Positions 1-8,648 of a DNA stretch of 64,000 nucleotides are shown here, in pieces. Location of the stretch: NCBI GenBank assembly GCA_040403315.1, contig JBBAKX010000004.1, positions 248,001 to 312,000 of the forward strand, written 5' to 3'. The translations under genes were made by a program, and so were the position numbers. Numbering within the stretch: position 1 is the stretch's first letter; each line of letters starts with the position of its first letter. The notes beneath the pieces are model-generated. The model had not been told where the DNA came from. It ran no database searches and saw only the letters and a list, made by a program, of their open reading frames with translations. This DNA comes from CAMCXT01 sp040403315. Its GTDB lineage: Bacteria > Bacteroidota > Bacteroidia > M30B66.

Positions 1-198
1 GCTGGACTTTACGGAACAATGTCAATGAATTTCGAGTTTGGTAAACAACAAAAAAATCTTCGCATGATTGAAACTGGAATTGCTGCTGATGCATTCGCAA
101 GACCGGTTCCGATGATGGCATTTAGTTCAAAGAATCAGATCTTTGTAACATTATTCATCCGTATAATGTACGGACAACTGTGGAACCGAAATGATTGA
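1..198 (+). CDS. C-terminal end of a probable outer-membrane beta-barrel protein (partial)
   Basis: Frame 1 is open from the window edge to a TGA at 196-198, giving the last 65 residues of a protein whose start lies outside the window. The tail has alternating hydrophobic residues and aromatics (NFEFG, IFVTLFIRIMYG), as in the last strands of an outer-membrane barrel. Its stop overlaps the lipA start by 8 nt, so the two genes are very probably co-transcribed. From family memory only, a barrel-like hypothetical protein just upstream of lipA is common in Bacteroidota. The function is unknown. Confidence 0.65.
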   Translation, partial: AGLYGTMSMNFEFGKQQKNLRMIETGIAADAFARPVPMMAFSSKNQIFVTLFIRIMYGQLWNRND

Positions 199-1084
199 TC
201 AGAAAGAGAAAGAAGCCAATAAAATTGCTACTGACCGCAACGGTAGGCCGAGAAAGCCAGATTGGTTGAGAGTAAAACTTCCAACAGGTCAAGAATACGC
301 AAAAGTGCGCAACCTAGTTGAAGAGCATAAATTGCACACCATCTGCGAAAGCGGGAATTGTCCGAATATGGGCGAATGTTGGGGAGCAGGAACAGCAACA
401 TTTATGATTCTTGGAAACATTTGCACCCGTTCATGCGGATTTTGTGCTGTTGCCACAGGAATGCCTAGCGCTGTTGATTGGCAAGAACCTGCACGGGTAG
501 CCAATTCTGTGAAATTGATGGGCGTAAAACATGCTGTGATCACCTCGGTAGATCGCGACGACCTCAAAGATGGAGGTTCTATCATCTGGGTAGAAACCGT
601 AGAATCTATTCGAAATGCAAGCCCAGGAACAACGCTCGAAACACTCATTCCTGATTTTGCAGGGAAGTGGGAAAACCTTCAACGCATCATCGATGTGCGC
701 CCCGAAATTGTGTCGCATAACCTCGAAACTGTGCGGCGACTAACGCGCGAAGTTCGAATTCAAGCGAAATACGATCGATCTCTTGAATTACTTAAGCGTT
801 TGAAAGAAGGTGGATGCAAAACCAAATCAGGTGTAATGCTCGGACTCGGCGAAACAGAAGAAGAAATTTTAGAAACCCTACGAGATTTGAATTCAAATCA
901 AGTCGATATCCTCACCTTGGGTCAATATCTTCAACCAACTCCGAAGCATCTTGCTGTTGCAGAATTTATTACACCAGAACGCTTCGCTTACTATAAAGAA
1001 TACGCGCTGTCGTTAGGATTTCGCTATGTAGAAAGTGGTCCACTCGTAAGATCATCTTACCACGCGGAAAAGCACTTATTTTAA
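191..1084 (+). CDS. lipA: Lipoyl synthase (radical SAM)
   Basis: Inserts two sulfurs into the octanoyl chain on lipoyl domains of 2-oxoacid dehydrogenases and the glycine cleavage H protein, in the cytoplasm. The 297-aa protein has both [4Fe-4S] sites of the family: the auxiliary cluster cysteines C52, C57 and C63 (CESGNCPNMGEC) and the radical-SAM CxxxCxxC at C78, C82 and C85. The C-terminal RSSYHAEKH contains the conserved serine that ligates the auxiliary cluster. Length is normal. The start overlaps the preceding reading frame by 8 nt, which suggests translational coupling. No lipB or lplA is visible nearby; lpd, which uses the product, lies at 37.5 kb. Confidence 0.97.
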   Translation: MIDQKEKEANKIATDRNGRPRKPDWLRVKLPTGQEYAKVRNLVEEHKLHTICESGNCPNMGECWGAGTATFMILGNICTRSCGFCAVATGMPSAVDWQEPARVANSVKLMGVKHAVITSVDRDDLKDGGSIIWVETVESIRNASPGTTLETLIPDFAGKWENLQRIIDVRPEIVSHNLETVRRLTREVRIQAKYDRSLELLKRLKEGGCKTKSGVMLGLGETEEEILETLRDLNSNQVDILTLGQYLQPTPKHLAVAEFITPERFAYYKEYALSLGFRYVESGPLVRSSYHAEKHLF

Positions 1085-1157
1085 CTACCTATAAATCAGA
1101 AACTTGAACATATAATCGGCATCACGATCAAAAAATGCTGATTATTCGTTCGAGTTT

Positions 1158-1189
1158 TTTGGTAATCAAATTTTCTAAGTGTAATTTTG
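1158..1189 (+). promoter_or_regulatory. Bacteroidota-type housekeeping promoter for gap
   Basis: TTTG at 1158-1161, then 20 nt, then TAATTTTG at 1182-1189, which matches the Bacteroidota -33 TTTG / -7 TAnnTTTG consensus with normal spacing. Transcription would start about 1195, leaving a leader of roughly 20 nt before the ATG at 1218. Confidence 0.7.
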
Positions 1190-1217
1190 ACACTCAAGTA
1201 ATCAGAAATATATCATT

Positions 1218-2231
1218 ATGAGCAAAGTAAGAGTAGCTATAAACGGATTTGGAAGAATTGGAAGAATATCCTTCCGGATGATGATGAATAAGCCAGGTAT
1301 TGAAGTTGTGGCAATTAACGACCTCACCGATGCCAAAACCTTGGCTCATTTGCTGAAATATGATTCAGTGCATGGAAAGCTCGAGGGCCAGGTGAGAGTT
1401 GAAGATGGATATATATTAACTGGTAATCACAAACTGAAAGTATTTGCAGAGAAAGATCCAGCAAACCTGCCTTGGAAGAATTTAAGTATTGATGTAGTTA
1501 TTGAATCTACTGGCTTTTTCCTTGATCGTGAGTCGGCTGGAAAACACATTCAAGCTGGAGCGCGTAAGGTGATTATATCAGCTCCAGCGAAGGAAGATGT
1601 GCCCACATTTGTTATTGGAGTAAATGATCATTTGCTTACAGCTGAGCATGATATTGTTTCGAATGCTTCTTGCACCACCAACTGTGCGGCACCAATGGTG
1701 AAAGTTTTAGATGACGCTTTCGGCGTAGAAGCCGGACTGCTCAGCACTGTTCACGCATATACAGGAGATCAACGCTTGGTTGATGCGCCGCACAAAGACT
1801 TACGTCGTGCAAGAGCCGCAGCCTTATCGATCATACCAACCAGTACTGGAGCAGCAAAAGCCATTGCCTTGATACTCCCGCATTTAAAAGGCAAACTGGA
1901 TGGGATCGCATTGCGCGTTCCAGTTCCAGCTGGATCAATAACCGACCTCACCGTTAAATTGAGTCGTGAAGTTTCTGTCAAAGAAATCAACGAAACATTC
2001 CTCAAAGCATCCGAAAATGGAATGAAGGGCATCCTCGAATACACCGAAGATCCAATCGTTTCTGCCGATATCGTTGGAAATCCACACTCATGCATTCTTG
2101 ATTCCGACCTCACAATGGTGATGGGAACAACAGTGAAAGTGATTGGCTGGTACGACAACGAAGCCGGTTACTCAAACCGAATTGCCGACCTTACTGAAAA
2201 AATGGCCAAAATGGTCGCTTCGGCAAAGTAG
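1218..2231 (+). CDS. gap: Glyceraldehyde-3-phosphate dehydrogenase, type I
   Basis: Oxidises glyceraldehyde-3-phosphate to 1,3-bisphosphoglycerate in glycolysis and runs in reverse in gluconeogenesis. The 337-aa protein has the N-terminal dinucleotide fold (INGFGRIGR), the active-site SCTTNC with catalytic Cys152, and the partner His179 in HAYTGDQ. The C-terminal WYDNEAGYSNR is also present. Asp in the NDL after strand 2 favours NAD over NADP, by analogy. It is monocistronic, with its own promoter at 1158-1189 and a terminator at about 2301-2335. Confidence 0.97.
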   Translation: MSKVRVAINGFGRIGRISFRMMMNKPGIEVVAINDLTDAKTLAHLLKYDSVHGKLEGQVRVEDGYILTGNHKLKVFAEKDPANLPWKNLSIDVVIESTGFFLDRESAGKHIQAGARKVIISAPAKEDVPTFVIGVNDHLLTAEHDIVSNASCTTNCAAPMVKVLDDAFGVEAGLLSTVHAYTGDQRLVDAPHKDLRRARAAALSIIPTSTGAAKAIALILPHLKGKLDGIALRVPVPAGSITDLTVKLSREVSVKEINETFLKASENGMKGILEYTEDPIVSADIVGNPHSCILDSDLTMVMGTTVKVIGWYDNEAGYSNRIADLTEKMAKMVASAK

Positions 2232-2300
2232 ATTGCCTGAAATGGCAAGTTAATTAGAACCTGTAACACAACATATATAGGTTATTTTGATTTTGGGAAA

Positions 2301-2335
2301 AGGAATCCCGGCCCACAAGGGTCGGGATTTCCTTA
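2301..2335 (+). terminator. Rho-independent terminator of gap
   Basis: A GC-rich hairpin with arms around GGAATCCCGGCCC and GGGTCGGGATTTCC (one bulge), a short loop, and a following T-rich stretch. It sits 70 nt after the gap stop. Confidence 0.75.
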
Positions 2336-2398
2336 TTTTAAGATGAACCAAGAAAAATTTAGGGCATAACGCACATTCATTTTATCTTCGTCGCCGAT

Positions 2399-3430
2399 AT
2401 GACTTCCATCGAAAAAATAGATTACGCTAACATAGGGCTTATGTTGATCTCTTGTGTTGTAGCTTTCATATTGCCGTTTGAGCTTTTTTTATTCTCTTAC
2501 GCTGTGCTTGGTCCGCTGCATTACCTTACCGAGATTGGTTGGTTGCACAAAAAAGGATACTACACTTCTGGAAAAAACGACTTTATTTTTCTGATTATTG
2601 TTGGAGCACTCATCACATTGGGATTCTTCAAAGCCAGCGATTGGTTGCAGGGTATTTCGACCAACCTCATTTATGTAGCGTTTCTTTCGTCGCTCATTTT
2701 GGTTGCAATTAAAGACAATACACTAAAAGTCGTAGGAATCATTCTCGTGGTATTTTCGACACTTTTTTTTAGCGATGCTGGTTTTTTTGAACTGTTTTTC
2801 GCCATCTATTTGCCTACCATTATCCATGTTTTTGTGTTTACAGCGCTTTTCATGGTGTATGGTGCACTAAAAAGCAAAAGTATTTCAGGCTTTCTTTCTG
2901 TGTTGGCATTGGTTGCTATATCGTCGAGCTTTTTTCTTATCCCATCAGGATATAGTTCTGTTGCACCAAGTGAATACATACAAAAAAGCTATGGCAGTTT
3001 TGCCGAACTAAACCGAAACCTGATCAACTTCTTTGGCTTAGGGAATTTGGATAAGTTTTCAATAGATACATTTCAAAATAATTTCAAGACAATATTTGGA
3101 TCAATTGAAGGATATATGGTTATGCGATTTGTTGCATTCGCCTACACCTATCATTATCTCAATTGGTTCTCTAAAACCTCAGTTATACAGTGGCATAAAG
3201 TGCCGAAGAAATCCTTGATGGCTATTGTGGGCATCTGGGTGGCATCGGTTGCCTTGTACATCTATAAATATGAAGTCGGATTGAAGTGGCTCTTTTTACT
3301 CTCATTTCTACATGTTTTACTCGAGTTTCCTTTGAATTATAGAAGCTTCATCGGCATTGGACAGGAAGCAAAAAAGCTTTTCAGCGGAGGCGGAAACACT
3401 CCATTGAGCCAATCTACTCCTTCGAAATAA
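2399..3430 (+). CDS. Polytopic membrane protein of unknown function
   Basis: A 343-aa protein with about nine hydrophobic segments spread over its length, so it is predicted to lie in the inner membrane. Conserved-looking polar positions sit at segment edges: GPLHYLTEIGWLHKK near residue 40, and YHYLNWFSKT followed by QWHKVPKK near residue 245. The several histidines could bind a metal, as in some membrane oxygenases, but no family motif was recognised. The stop codon shares one base with the fmt start (TAATG at 3428-3432), so the two genes are coupled. The C-terminal 15 residues are polar. Confidence 0.8.
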   Translation: MTSIEKIDYANIGLMLISCVVAFILPFELFLFSYAVLGPLHYLTEIGWLHKKGYYTSGKNDFIFLIIVGALITLGFFKASDWLQGISTNLIYVAFLSSLILVAIKDNTLKVVGIILVVFSTLFFSDAGFFELFFAIYLPTIIHVFVFTALFMVYGALKSKSISGFLSVLALVAISSSFFLIPSGYSSVAPSEYIQKSYGSFAELNRNLINFFGLGNLDKFSIDTFQNNFKTIFGSIEGYMVMRFVAFAYTYHYLNWFSKTSVIQWHKVPKKSLMAIVGIWVASVALYIYKYEVGLKWLFLLSFLHVLLEFPLNYRSFIGIGQEAKKLFSGGGNTPLSQSTPSK

Positions 3431-4380
3431 TGCGCATCATATTTCTCGGTACACCGGACTTTGCAGTTCCATCGTTAGAAACACTGATTCATTCAGAATA
3501 CGAAGTTGTTGGTGTTGTTACAGCTCCCGACAAACCTGCAGGCAGAGGACTGCAGCTGAAATGCTCACCTATTAAGGAATGTGCATTAAAATATAACATT
3601 CCGGTGCTTCAACCTGAGAAGTTACGTGATGTCGAATTCCATGACCAGTTAAAGGCACTTAAAGCAGATATTCAAATCGTTGTAGCTTTTCGTATGATGC
3701 CTGAGTCGGTTTGGAATTTGCCACCATTAGGTACATGGAATTTGCATGCTTCGTTACTGCCTCAATACCGCGGTGCTGCCCCAATCAATCATGCAATCAT
3801 CAATGGTGAAAAATTTACTGGACTCACTACATTTAAGTTGGTGCATCAAATTGATGAAGGTGCGATAGCCTTGCAACTGCCAATGCCGCTTGGTGAGAAT
3901 GAAACCGCAGGCGAATTGCACGATAGAATGATGGTGGCAGGTGGTCCTTTATTGCTCACCACTTTACGTGCATTGCAAAACGGCAATCTGAATTTGATTC
4001 AACAGAACAATGTAGCTGCTGCCGAACTGAAGCATGCGCCTAAATTAAATGTCGAATACAACCGTATTCATTGGAACAGACCTACAGTTGATGTGCACAA
4101 TCATATTCGAGGGTTGAGCCCCTACCCTACTGCACATACTATATTATACAATGGCGACGACGAATTACCGATAAAGATTTTTGGAGGATTACCATATTCT
4201 GGGCCTTTACCACTCGAAATCGCCGGAACTGTTCACGTTACTGAACGTTTTGAGCTGCTTTGTGCTACGAGCGATGGGTGGTATAGCGTGACCGAACTCC
4301 AGCAATCAGGCAAGAAGCGACTGATTATCAGAGACTTCCTTCTTGGATTTAGAAAAAATATATCGGCGAGATTTCAATAG
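3430..4380 (+). CDS. fmt: Methionyl-tRNA formyltransferase
   Basis: Transfers a formyl group from 10-formyltetrahydrofolate to initiator Met-tRNA in the cytoplasm. The 316-aa protein starts with the family signature RIIFLGTPDFAVPSL. It carries the folate-binding loop NLHASLLPQYRGAAP, with the catalytic Asn104 and His106, and the Asp in HQIDEGAI. The C-terminal OB-like domain is present (HNHIRGLSPYP onward). Length is normal. It is translated with the membrane-protein gene upstream, with which it overlaps by one base. Confidence 0.96.
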   Translation: MRIIFLGTPDFAVPSLETLIHSEYEVVGVVTAPDKPAGRGLQLKCSPIKECALKYNIPVLQPEKLRDVEFHDQLKALKADIQIVVAFRMMPESVWNLPPLGTWNLHASLLPQYRGAAPINHAIINGEKFTGLTTFKLVHQIDEGAIALQLPMPLGENETAGELHDRMMVAGGPLLLTTLRALQNGNLNLIQQNNVAAAELKHAPKLNVEYNRIHWNRPTVDVHNHIRGLSPYPTAHTILYNGDDELPIKIFGGLPYSGPLPLEIAGTVHVTERFELLCATSDGWYSVTELQQSGKKRLIIRDFLLGFRKNISARFQ

Positions 4381-4506
4381 TCTAACAATCAATAATTTAC
4401 AAATAATTATCTAAGTTAACTTGCCTGATTACAAGGGTTTAGGGGCGCAGTTATTAACAAAACGGTAGATTTATCAACAAAATCAAGGGTTTCAGGGGGT
4501 GTACAC

Positions 4507-4536
4507 TTGGAACGTATTGATTTTCCTATAAATTTG
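4507..4536 (+). promoter_or_regulatory. Promoter of the HU gene
   Basis: TTG at 4507-4509, a 19-nt spacer, then TAAATTTG at 4529-4536, fitting the Bacteroidota TTG/TAnnTTTG pattern. The expected leader is about 45 nt before the ATG at 4587. The preceding 120 nt after fmt show no other signal. Confidence 0.65.
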
Positions 4537-4586
4537 CTCAAGAGAACAATTAAACAAACTTGTAAAACCCTCAAAACCAAAACATC

Positions 4587-4859
4587 ATGAACAAAGCAGA
4601 ACTCATCGATGCTATCGCAGCAAATGCAGAACTTTCTAAAGTAGATGCAAAAAAAGCGCTTGACGCTTTCATCGGCGCAACAACTGGTGCTCTTAAAAAA
4701 GGAGATCGTGTTGCTCTAGTAGGTTTCGGATCTTTCTCAGTATCTGCACGTGCAGCTCGTAAAGGCCGTAATCCACAAACTGGAAAAGAAATCAAAATCG
4801 CTGCTAAGAAAGTCGTAAAATTCAAAGCAGGTAGCGAGCTTTCTGTGAAAGTAAAATAA
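4587..4859 (+). CDS. hup: HU family DNA-binding protein
   Basis: A 90-aa histone-like protein that bends and compacts DNA. The N-terminal helices (MNKAELIDAIAANAELSKVDAKKAL) are followed by GFGSFSV and the DNA-binding arm GRNPQTGKEI, which is the classic HU signature at the usual position. The length is exactly typical of HU. It is single-gene transcribed, with a promoter at 4507-4536 and a strong terminator at 4881-4916. Confidence 0.96.
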   Translation: MNKAELIDAIAANAELSKVDAKKALDAFIGATTGALKKGDRVALVGFGSFSVSARAARKGRNPQTGKEIKIAAKKVVKFKAGSELSVKVK

Positions 4860-4880
4860 TCTGCTTACAAGATTCGGAAA

Positions 4881-4916
4881 AGAGGCTGTCTCATTTGAGC
4901 AGCCTCTTTTTATTTT
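4881..4916 (+). terminator. Rho-independent terminator of hup
   Basis: An AGAGGCTG / CAGCCTCT perfect 8-bp stem (4881-4888 and 4900-4907), followed directly by a T run. This T-rich stretch also contains TATTTTTG at 4911-4918, a -7-like element five bases from the next start codon. Confidence 0.88.
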
Positions 4917-4922
4917 TGCACT

Positions 4923-5978
4923 ATGGCAACAACAAGCAAAGCACAAAAAATTGCTGCATTCGATCAGAATTCAGCAGCGGTTAAAGGATCAAATCTTTAT
5001 GGATTGCCCTTTACAGCAGAAGAATCTGATATAGTTATCCTTCCAGTTCCATGGGAAGTTACAGTATCTTATGCTGCAGGAACCGCAAACGGGCCTCAAG
5101 CTATTTTGGATGCTAGTTTACAAGTTGATTTATACGATTCTGATGCGCCAGATGCTTGGAAAGTAGGATTTCACATGCTGCCTATCAACGAAGAACTTGC
5201 AGAAATTAGTGTAGAACTTCGCGATAGAGCAGAAAACCACATCGAATCAATAAGCAATGGTGAACCTGTGGATACGAGCTCAGGAGCACTTGAATCAATT
5301 AATACAGCCTGTCAAAACATGGTGAATTTCGTAGAAAACGAAGCTACCAAATGGATTAATGAAGGCAAATTGGTGGGGCTGCTCGGTGGAGACCACAGCA
5401 CACCACTTGGATTTATTCGTGCACTTGCCCGAAAGCACGACGACTTTGGAATCCTCCAAATTGATGCTCATTGCGACCTTAGAATCGCTTACGAAGATTT
5501 TGAGTATTCTCATGCATCCATCATGTACAATGCGCTTAAAACACCTCAAGTAAGCAAGCTGGTGCAAGTTGGCATTCGAGACTACTGCGAACAAGAAGCA
5601 AATATGATTCGTCAATCTAATGGACGCATCGTAACCTATTATGATGAAGCTTTAAAAATTGCTTCATATGAAGGAAAAATCTGGAAACAACAAGTAGAAG
5701 AAATCATATCGAACCTACCTCAAAAAGTTTACATCAGCTTCGACATCGATGGATTACAGCCAGGTTTATGTCCAAACACTGGTACACCTGTGGCTGGCGG
5801 ATTGGAATTTGCAGAAGCAGTATATCTCCTTAGAAAAGTAAAAGATTCGGGCAGAATAATTATCGGTTTCGACCTAAATGAAGTTGCTCCTGGAGATGAT
5901 GAATGGGATGCAAATGTTGGAGCACGTTTGCTTTACAAACTATGCGTTTTTGCAGGCCAATCAAACGACATTCTTTAA
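4923..5978 (+). CDS. Arginase/agmatinase family metallohydrolase
   Basis: A 351-aa member of the ureohydrolase fold, which uses two manganese ions to hydrolyse guanidino or formimino groups. Metal ligands are visible in order: His of GGDHST, Asp-His-Asp of DAHCDLR, and the two Asp of SFDID, followed by the substrate-loop motif NTGTPVAGG. The usual LDP after SFDID reads LQP here, and DAHAD reads DAHCD. The N-terminal extension of about 100 residues is typical of Bacteroidota members. Whether the substrate is agmatine, arginine, formiminoglutamate or another guanidino compound cannot be told. It starts just after the hup terminator and ends one base before the convergent pdxH. Confidence 0.88.
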   Translation: MATTSKAQKIAAFDQNSAAVKGSNLYGLPFTAEESDIVILPVPWEVTVSYAAGTANGPQAILDASLQVDLYDSDAPDAWKVGFHMLPINEELAEISVELRDRAENHIESISNGEPVDTSSGALESINTACQNMVNFVENEATKWINEGKLVGLLGGDHSTPLGFIRALARKHDDFGILQIDAHCDLRIAYEDFEYSHASIMYNALKTPQVSKLVQVGIRDYCEQEANMIRQSNGRIVTYYDEALKIASYEGKIWKQQVEEIISNLPQKVYISFDIDGLQPGLCPNTGTPVAGGLEFAEAVYLLRKVKDSGRIIIGFDLNEVAPGDDEWDANVGARLLYKLCVFAGQSNDIL

Positions 5979-5979
5979 T

Positions 5980-6624
5980 TTAAGGCGCCAATCGACTGCG
6001 CACCCAACTACCATCGCTGTGCTGAAAATAACAGATACGGTCGTGTAATCGGCTTTCGCGCCCTTGCCAAAATTCGATGTAATCTGGTATTAAACAATAG
6101 CCTCCCCAATGCAGAGGCCTCAATACATTTTTGCCCTCGAATTGCTGCAAATAATCTTCAACAGCGTCTTCTAAAATCTTCCTCGATTCTATAATTTCAC
6201 TTTGTGGAGAAGACCAAGCGCCGATTTGGCTTCCACGTGGCCGTGAAGCAAAATACGCATCAGATGCTACCGCTTCTAATTTTACAATCTTGCCCTCAAT
6301 TCGAACCTGACGCTCCAATTCTTGCCAGAAAAAGTTGATTGCTGCAAATGGATTTACTGCCAAATCTTGCCCTTTTCTACTTAAATAGTTGGTAAAAAAC
6401 GAGAAGCCTTCTTCACTAACATTCCTTAATAAAACTACCCTCGAAGAAGGTCGATTCGCGCTATTCACAGTAGAAATTGTCATTGCATAAGGTTCGGTTA
6501 TTTGGGAATCCATCGCCTCTTGGAACCACTTCTTGAATTGCAAAATAGGGTTAGCATCTGTGTGCAACTCATCAAGCATGGCCAAGCTATATTCTTTTCG
6601 CAAATCCTTTAAATCGTGCTGCAT
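5980..6624 (-). CDS. pdxH: Pyridoxamine 5'-phosphate oxidase
   Basis: FMN enzyme that oxidises pyridoxamine or pyridoxine phosphate to pyridoxal phosphate. Family motifs are present: RVVLLRNV, the SRKGQDLAVNP loop, the INFFWQELERQVRIEG strand, and the C-terminal RESRLHDRICY with WVRSRLAP at the end. The open frame extends 7 codons further to an ATG at 6645, but the Met at 6624 (MQHDLKDLRKEY) matches the usual family start. PLP made by this enzyme serves the class-IV enzyme at 7316 and the PLP enzyme at 34117. Confidence 0.94.
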   Translation of the reverse strand: MQHDLKDLRKEYSLAMLDELHTDANPILQFKKWFQEAMDSQITEPYAMTISTVNSANRPSSRVVLLRNVSEEGFSFFTNYLSRKGQDLAVNPFAAINFFWQELERQVRIEGKIVKLEAVASDAYFASRPRGSQIGAWSSPQSEIIESRKILEDAVEDYLQQFEGKNVLRPLHWGGYCLIPDYIEFWQGRESRLHDRICYFQHSDGSWVRSRLAP

Positions 6625-6758
6625 AATTGTAATTGTATGGTGCAAATTTGAGTATTCACTCTTTTAAACAAACTAATGAATCTCAGAAATGGTTGTAAAA
6701 ATCTTTATTTCGGTAACATTTTGAGTTCTTTGGGCGTTAATTCAATAAAGGTTGAGTG

Positions 6759-7319
6759 ATGAAACAACTACAACTCGCACCCGGCAAAGGAAGACTGCTG
6801 ATTTCAGAGCCTTTCTTGAACGACGATTTCTTTCATCGTTCGGTAGTTTTACTTGCTGAAAATTCAGAAAGTGGAACCATGGGTTTTATCTTAAATAAAC
6901 CTGTTGGTCACAACGTACATGAATTAATCAATGATTTTCCTGAATTTGAAAGTGAAGTTTATTTTGGAGGTCCGGTAGATAACAACACGCTCTTTTTCAT
7001 TCATACAATTCCAAAATTGATTGGAAGTGCTTTCGAAATCGGAGGTGGTCTCTATTTTGGCGGCGACTTTGATAAATTGAAGGAAATTGTTTCAATTGGG
7101 ATGGTTCAGCCAGAGCAAATCCGATTTTTTGCAGGATACTCAGGCTGGGATGCGGGCCAACTAGATTTCGAAATGAAGGAAGATGCTTGGTTGGTTTTCG
7201 AACGACCGCCGCAACTGCTTGAAATGAAAGCTGAAAATTTGTGGGGTGAATTGCTTCGTAAAACGCACTCTGAAAAAGCTATATGGTCGAACTATCCTGA
7301 AGATCCAAACTTAAACTAA
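6759..7319 (+). CDS. YqgE/AlgH family protein (UPF0301)
   Basis: A 186-aa member of a widely conserved family of unclear biochemical function; the Pseudomonas homologue AlgH affects alginate production. Signature stretches are GKGRLLISEPFLNDDFFHRSVVLL near the N-terminus, GFILNKPVG, YFGGPVD and RFFAGYSGWDAGQLD. A GTG lies one codon upstream at 6756; the ATG at 6759 is preferred, with an AAAGG-like sequence about 8 nt before it. It converges on the aminotransferase gene with a 4-nt shared end (CTAA). Confidence 0.92.
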   Translation: MKQLQLAPGKGRLLISEPFLNDDFFHRSVVLLAENSESGTMGFILNKPVGHNVHELINDFPEFESEVYFGGPVDNNTLFFIHTIPKLIGSAFEIGGGLYFGGDFDKLKEIVSIGMVQPEQIRFFAGYSGWDAGQLDFEMKEDAWLVFERPPQLLEMKAENLWGELLRKTHSEKAIWSNYPEDPNLN

Positions 7320-8164
7320 TTCGCTTGGATCAATTCCTGCTGCATCATTTCAGAAAGTCTCCTGCTAAAAGTACTGAAATACCTACGTTCTCGGAATGAC
7401 AAGACCCATCGAACTCCTTGAATTGCATTGGAAAGAAAAATTTCATCTGCTTTAAACAGATCATCTGTCATAACGATCCTTTCCTCTACCAACATTTCGT
7501 TTTCGCGCATAAAACGGATCAAATTCTTCCGCATCACGCCGGGTAAAATACCTTCTGAAAGTGCCGGTGTAACAATGGTTTTATCAGGCATTAGCAGAAA
7601 AATATTCGCAGCGCTGCTCTCGCAAATCCGACCATATTCGTTCAAAATCAAGGCGTCATCCCAATTCGATTCTCTAGCATGTCGGGCAGCCATCACATAT
7701 AGCAAAGCCGAAGCAGCTTTAATCCCCGAAAGCGCATTGAGTGGTTTCCGAATTTCACTGTATAGTCCCAATCGAAGCCCTTTAACATTAATGGTAAATA
7801 CCACTTCAGGCACCGTTTGAATTGTCATGAGGTAACTGCATTGATCAGAGAGAGGCTTGTAAAATCCACCTGAATTGCGAAAAACATTCAATCGCAAACG
7901 CCCTTCCTTACACTGGTTTCGATGAATAAGTTCTTCCATTTCGCCAAAAACCTTCAAAGGATCGAAGAAGGTATTGTCGAACCCCATCACATACATTGAA
8001 GCAATGAGCCTTTCGAAATGATCGTCGAAAAACAAAAGATTCCCTTCACTTATGCGAATGCTCTCAAACAGACCATCGCCATATAAAAATGCACGGTTAT
8101 CGGGAGAAAGGCTTTGTTCCTTTAGCGATTGAAATCGACCGTTCAAACAAATTAGATCAAGCAT
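7316..8164 (-). CDS. Class IV aminotransferase / aminodeoxychorismate lyase-like PLP enzyme
   Basis: A 282-aa fold-type IV PLP enzyme. The family covers branched-chain and D-amino-acid aminotransferases and 4-amino-4-deoxychorismate lyase (PabC). The start NGRF...LYGDGLFESIR is diagnostic; Lys149 in GIKAAS is the expected Schiff-base lysine, and Glu182 in ESSAANIF is the conserved acidic partner. The moderate length and DGLFESIR motif fit PabC-like members best, but no substrate can be fixed. Its start overlaps the HAD gene upstream by 8 nt, making it last in the rhomboid-HAD-PLP operon. Confidence 0.88.
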   Translation of the reverse strand: MLDLICLNGRFQSLKEQSLSPDNRAFLYGDGLFESIRISEGNLLFFDDHFERLIASMYVMGFDNTFFDPLKVFGEMEELIHRNQCKEGRLRLNVFRNSGGFYKPLSDQCSYLMTIQTVPEVVFTINVKGLRLGLYSEIRKPLNALSGIKAASALLYVMAARHARESNWDDALILNEYGRICESSAANIFLLMPDKTIVTPALSEGILPGVMRKNLIRFMRENEMLVEERIVMTDDLFKADEIFLSNAIQGVRWVLSFRERRYFSTFSRRLSEMMQQELIQAN

Positions 8165-8648
8165 GGTGATTGAGACAATTCAAAAGAGATTCAAAATCTG
8201 GATTGGGGGGCAAAAGGTAACCAGAAATCCCAGCAGCATGCGCAGCGTCAACATCTCGTTGCTTATCGCCTATCATTAAGCATTGCCCTTTATCGAGTTG
8301 AAATCTGGCAATTGCTTTTTCTATAAGTAAACCTGAGGGCTTTCGGCAAAGACATTCACCACTTTGTGGGTGATGTGGACAATAATAAATTGCGTCGAAA
8401 GCTAGATCTTCGGCAGCTAAAACTTGCTGAAGATATTGGTGACATTTATCGACCAAATCATGGCCATATAGTTTCTTGGCGATACCTCCTTGATTGGTTA
8501 TTACAACCGTTAGATAGCCTCGTTTCTTGACTTCTTTAAGAAAAGGAATCAAAGGAGGATGGATTTCAAACTCACCAAAATTCATTAGGTAATCGCCCAA
8601 TTCTGTGTTGATGATCCCGTCGCGGTCCAGAAATACGGCCTTTCTCAT
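8157..8648 (-). CDS. HAD-superfamily phosphatase, GmhB/HisB-N type
   Basis: A 163-aa phosphatase resembling D-glycero-D-manno-heptose-1,7-bisphosphate 7-phosphatase. It has the nucleophile motif FLDRDG (D8, D10), ITNQGGI with the motif II Thr, GDKQRDVDAA (motif III/IV) and the zinc site C90-P-H92...C99-L-C101 that is characteristic of GmhB. The open frame could be read 29 codons upstream, but those residues overlap the rhomboid gene and are not family-like. The ATG at 8648 overlaps the rhomboid stop as ATGA, a typical coupled start. A heptose role is inference, since no other heptose genes are in view. Confidence 0.9.
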   Translation of the reverse strand: MRKAVFLDRDGIINTELGDYLMNFGEFEIHPPLIPFLKEVKKRGYLTVVITNQGGIAKKLYGHDLVDKCHQYLQQVLAAEDLAFDAIYYCPHHPQSGECLCRKPSGLLIEKAIARFQLDKGQCLMIGDKQRDVDAAHAAGISGYLLPPNPDFESLLNCLNHHA

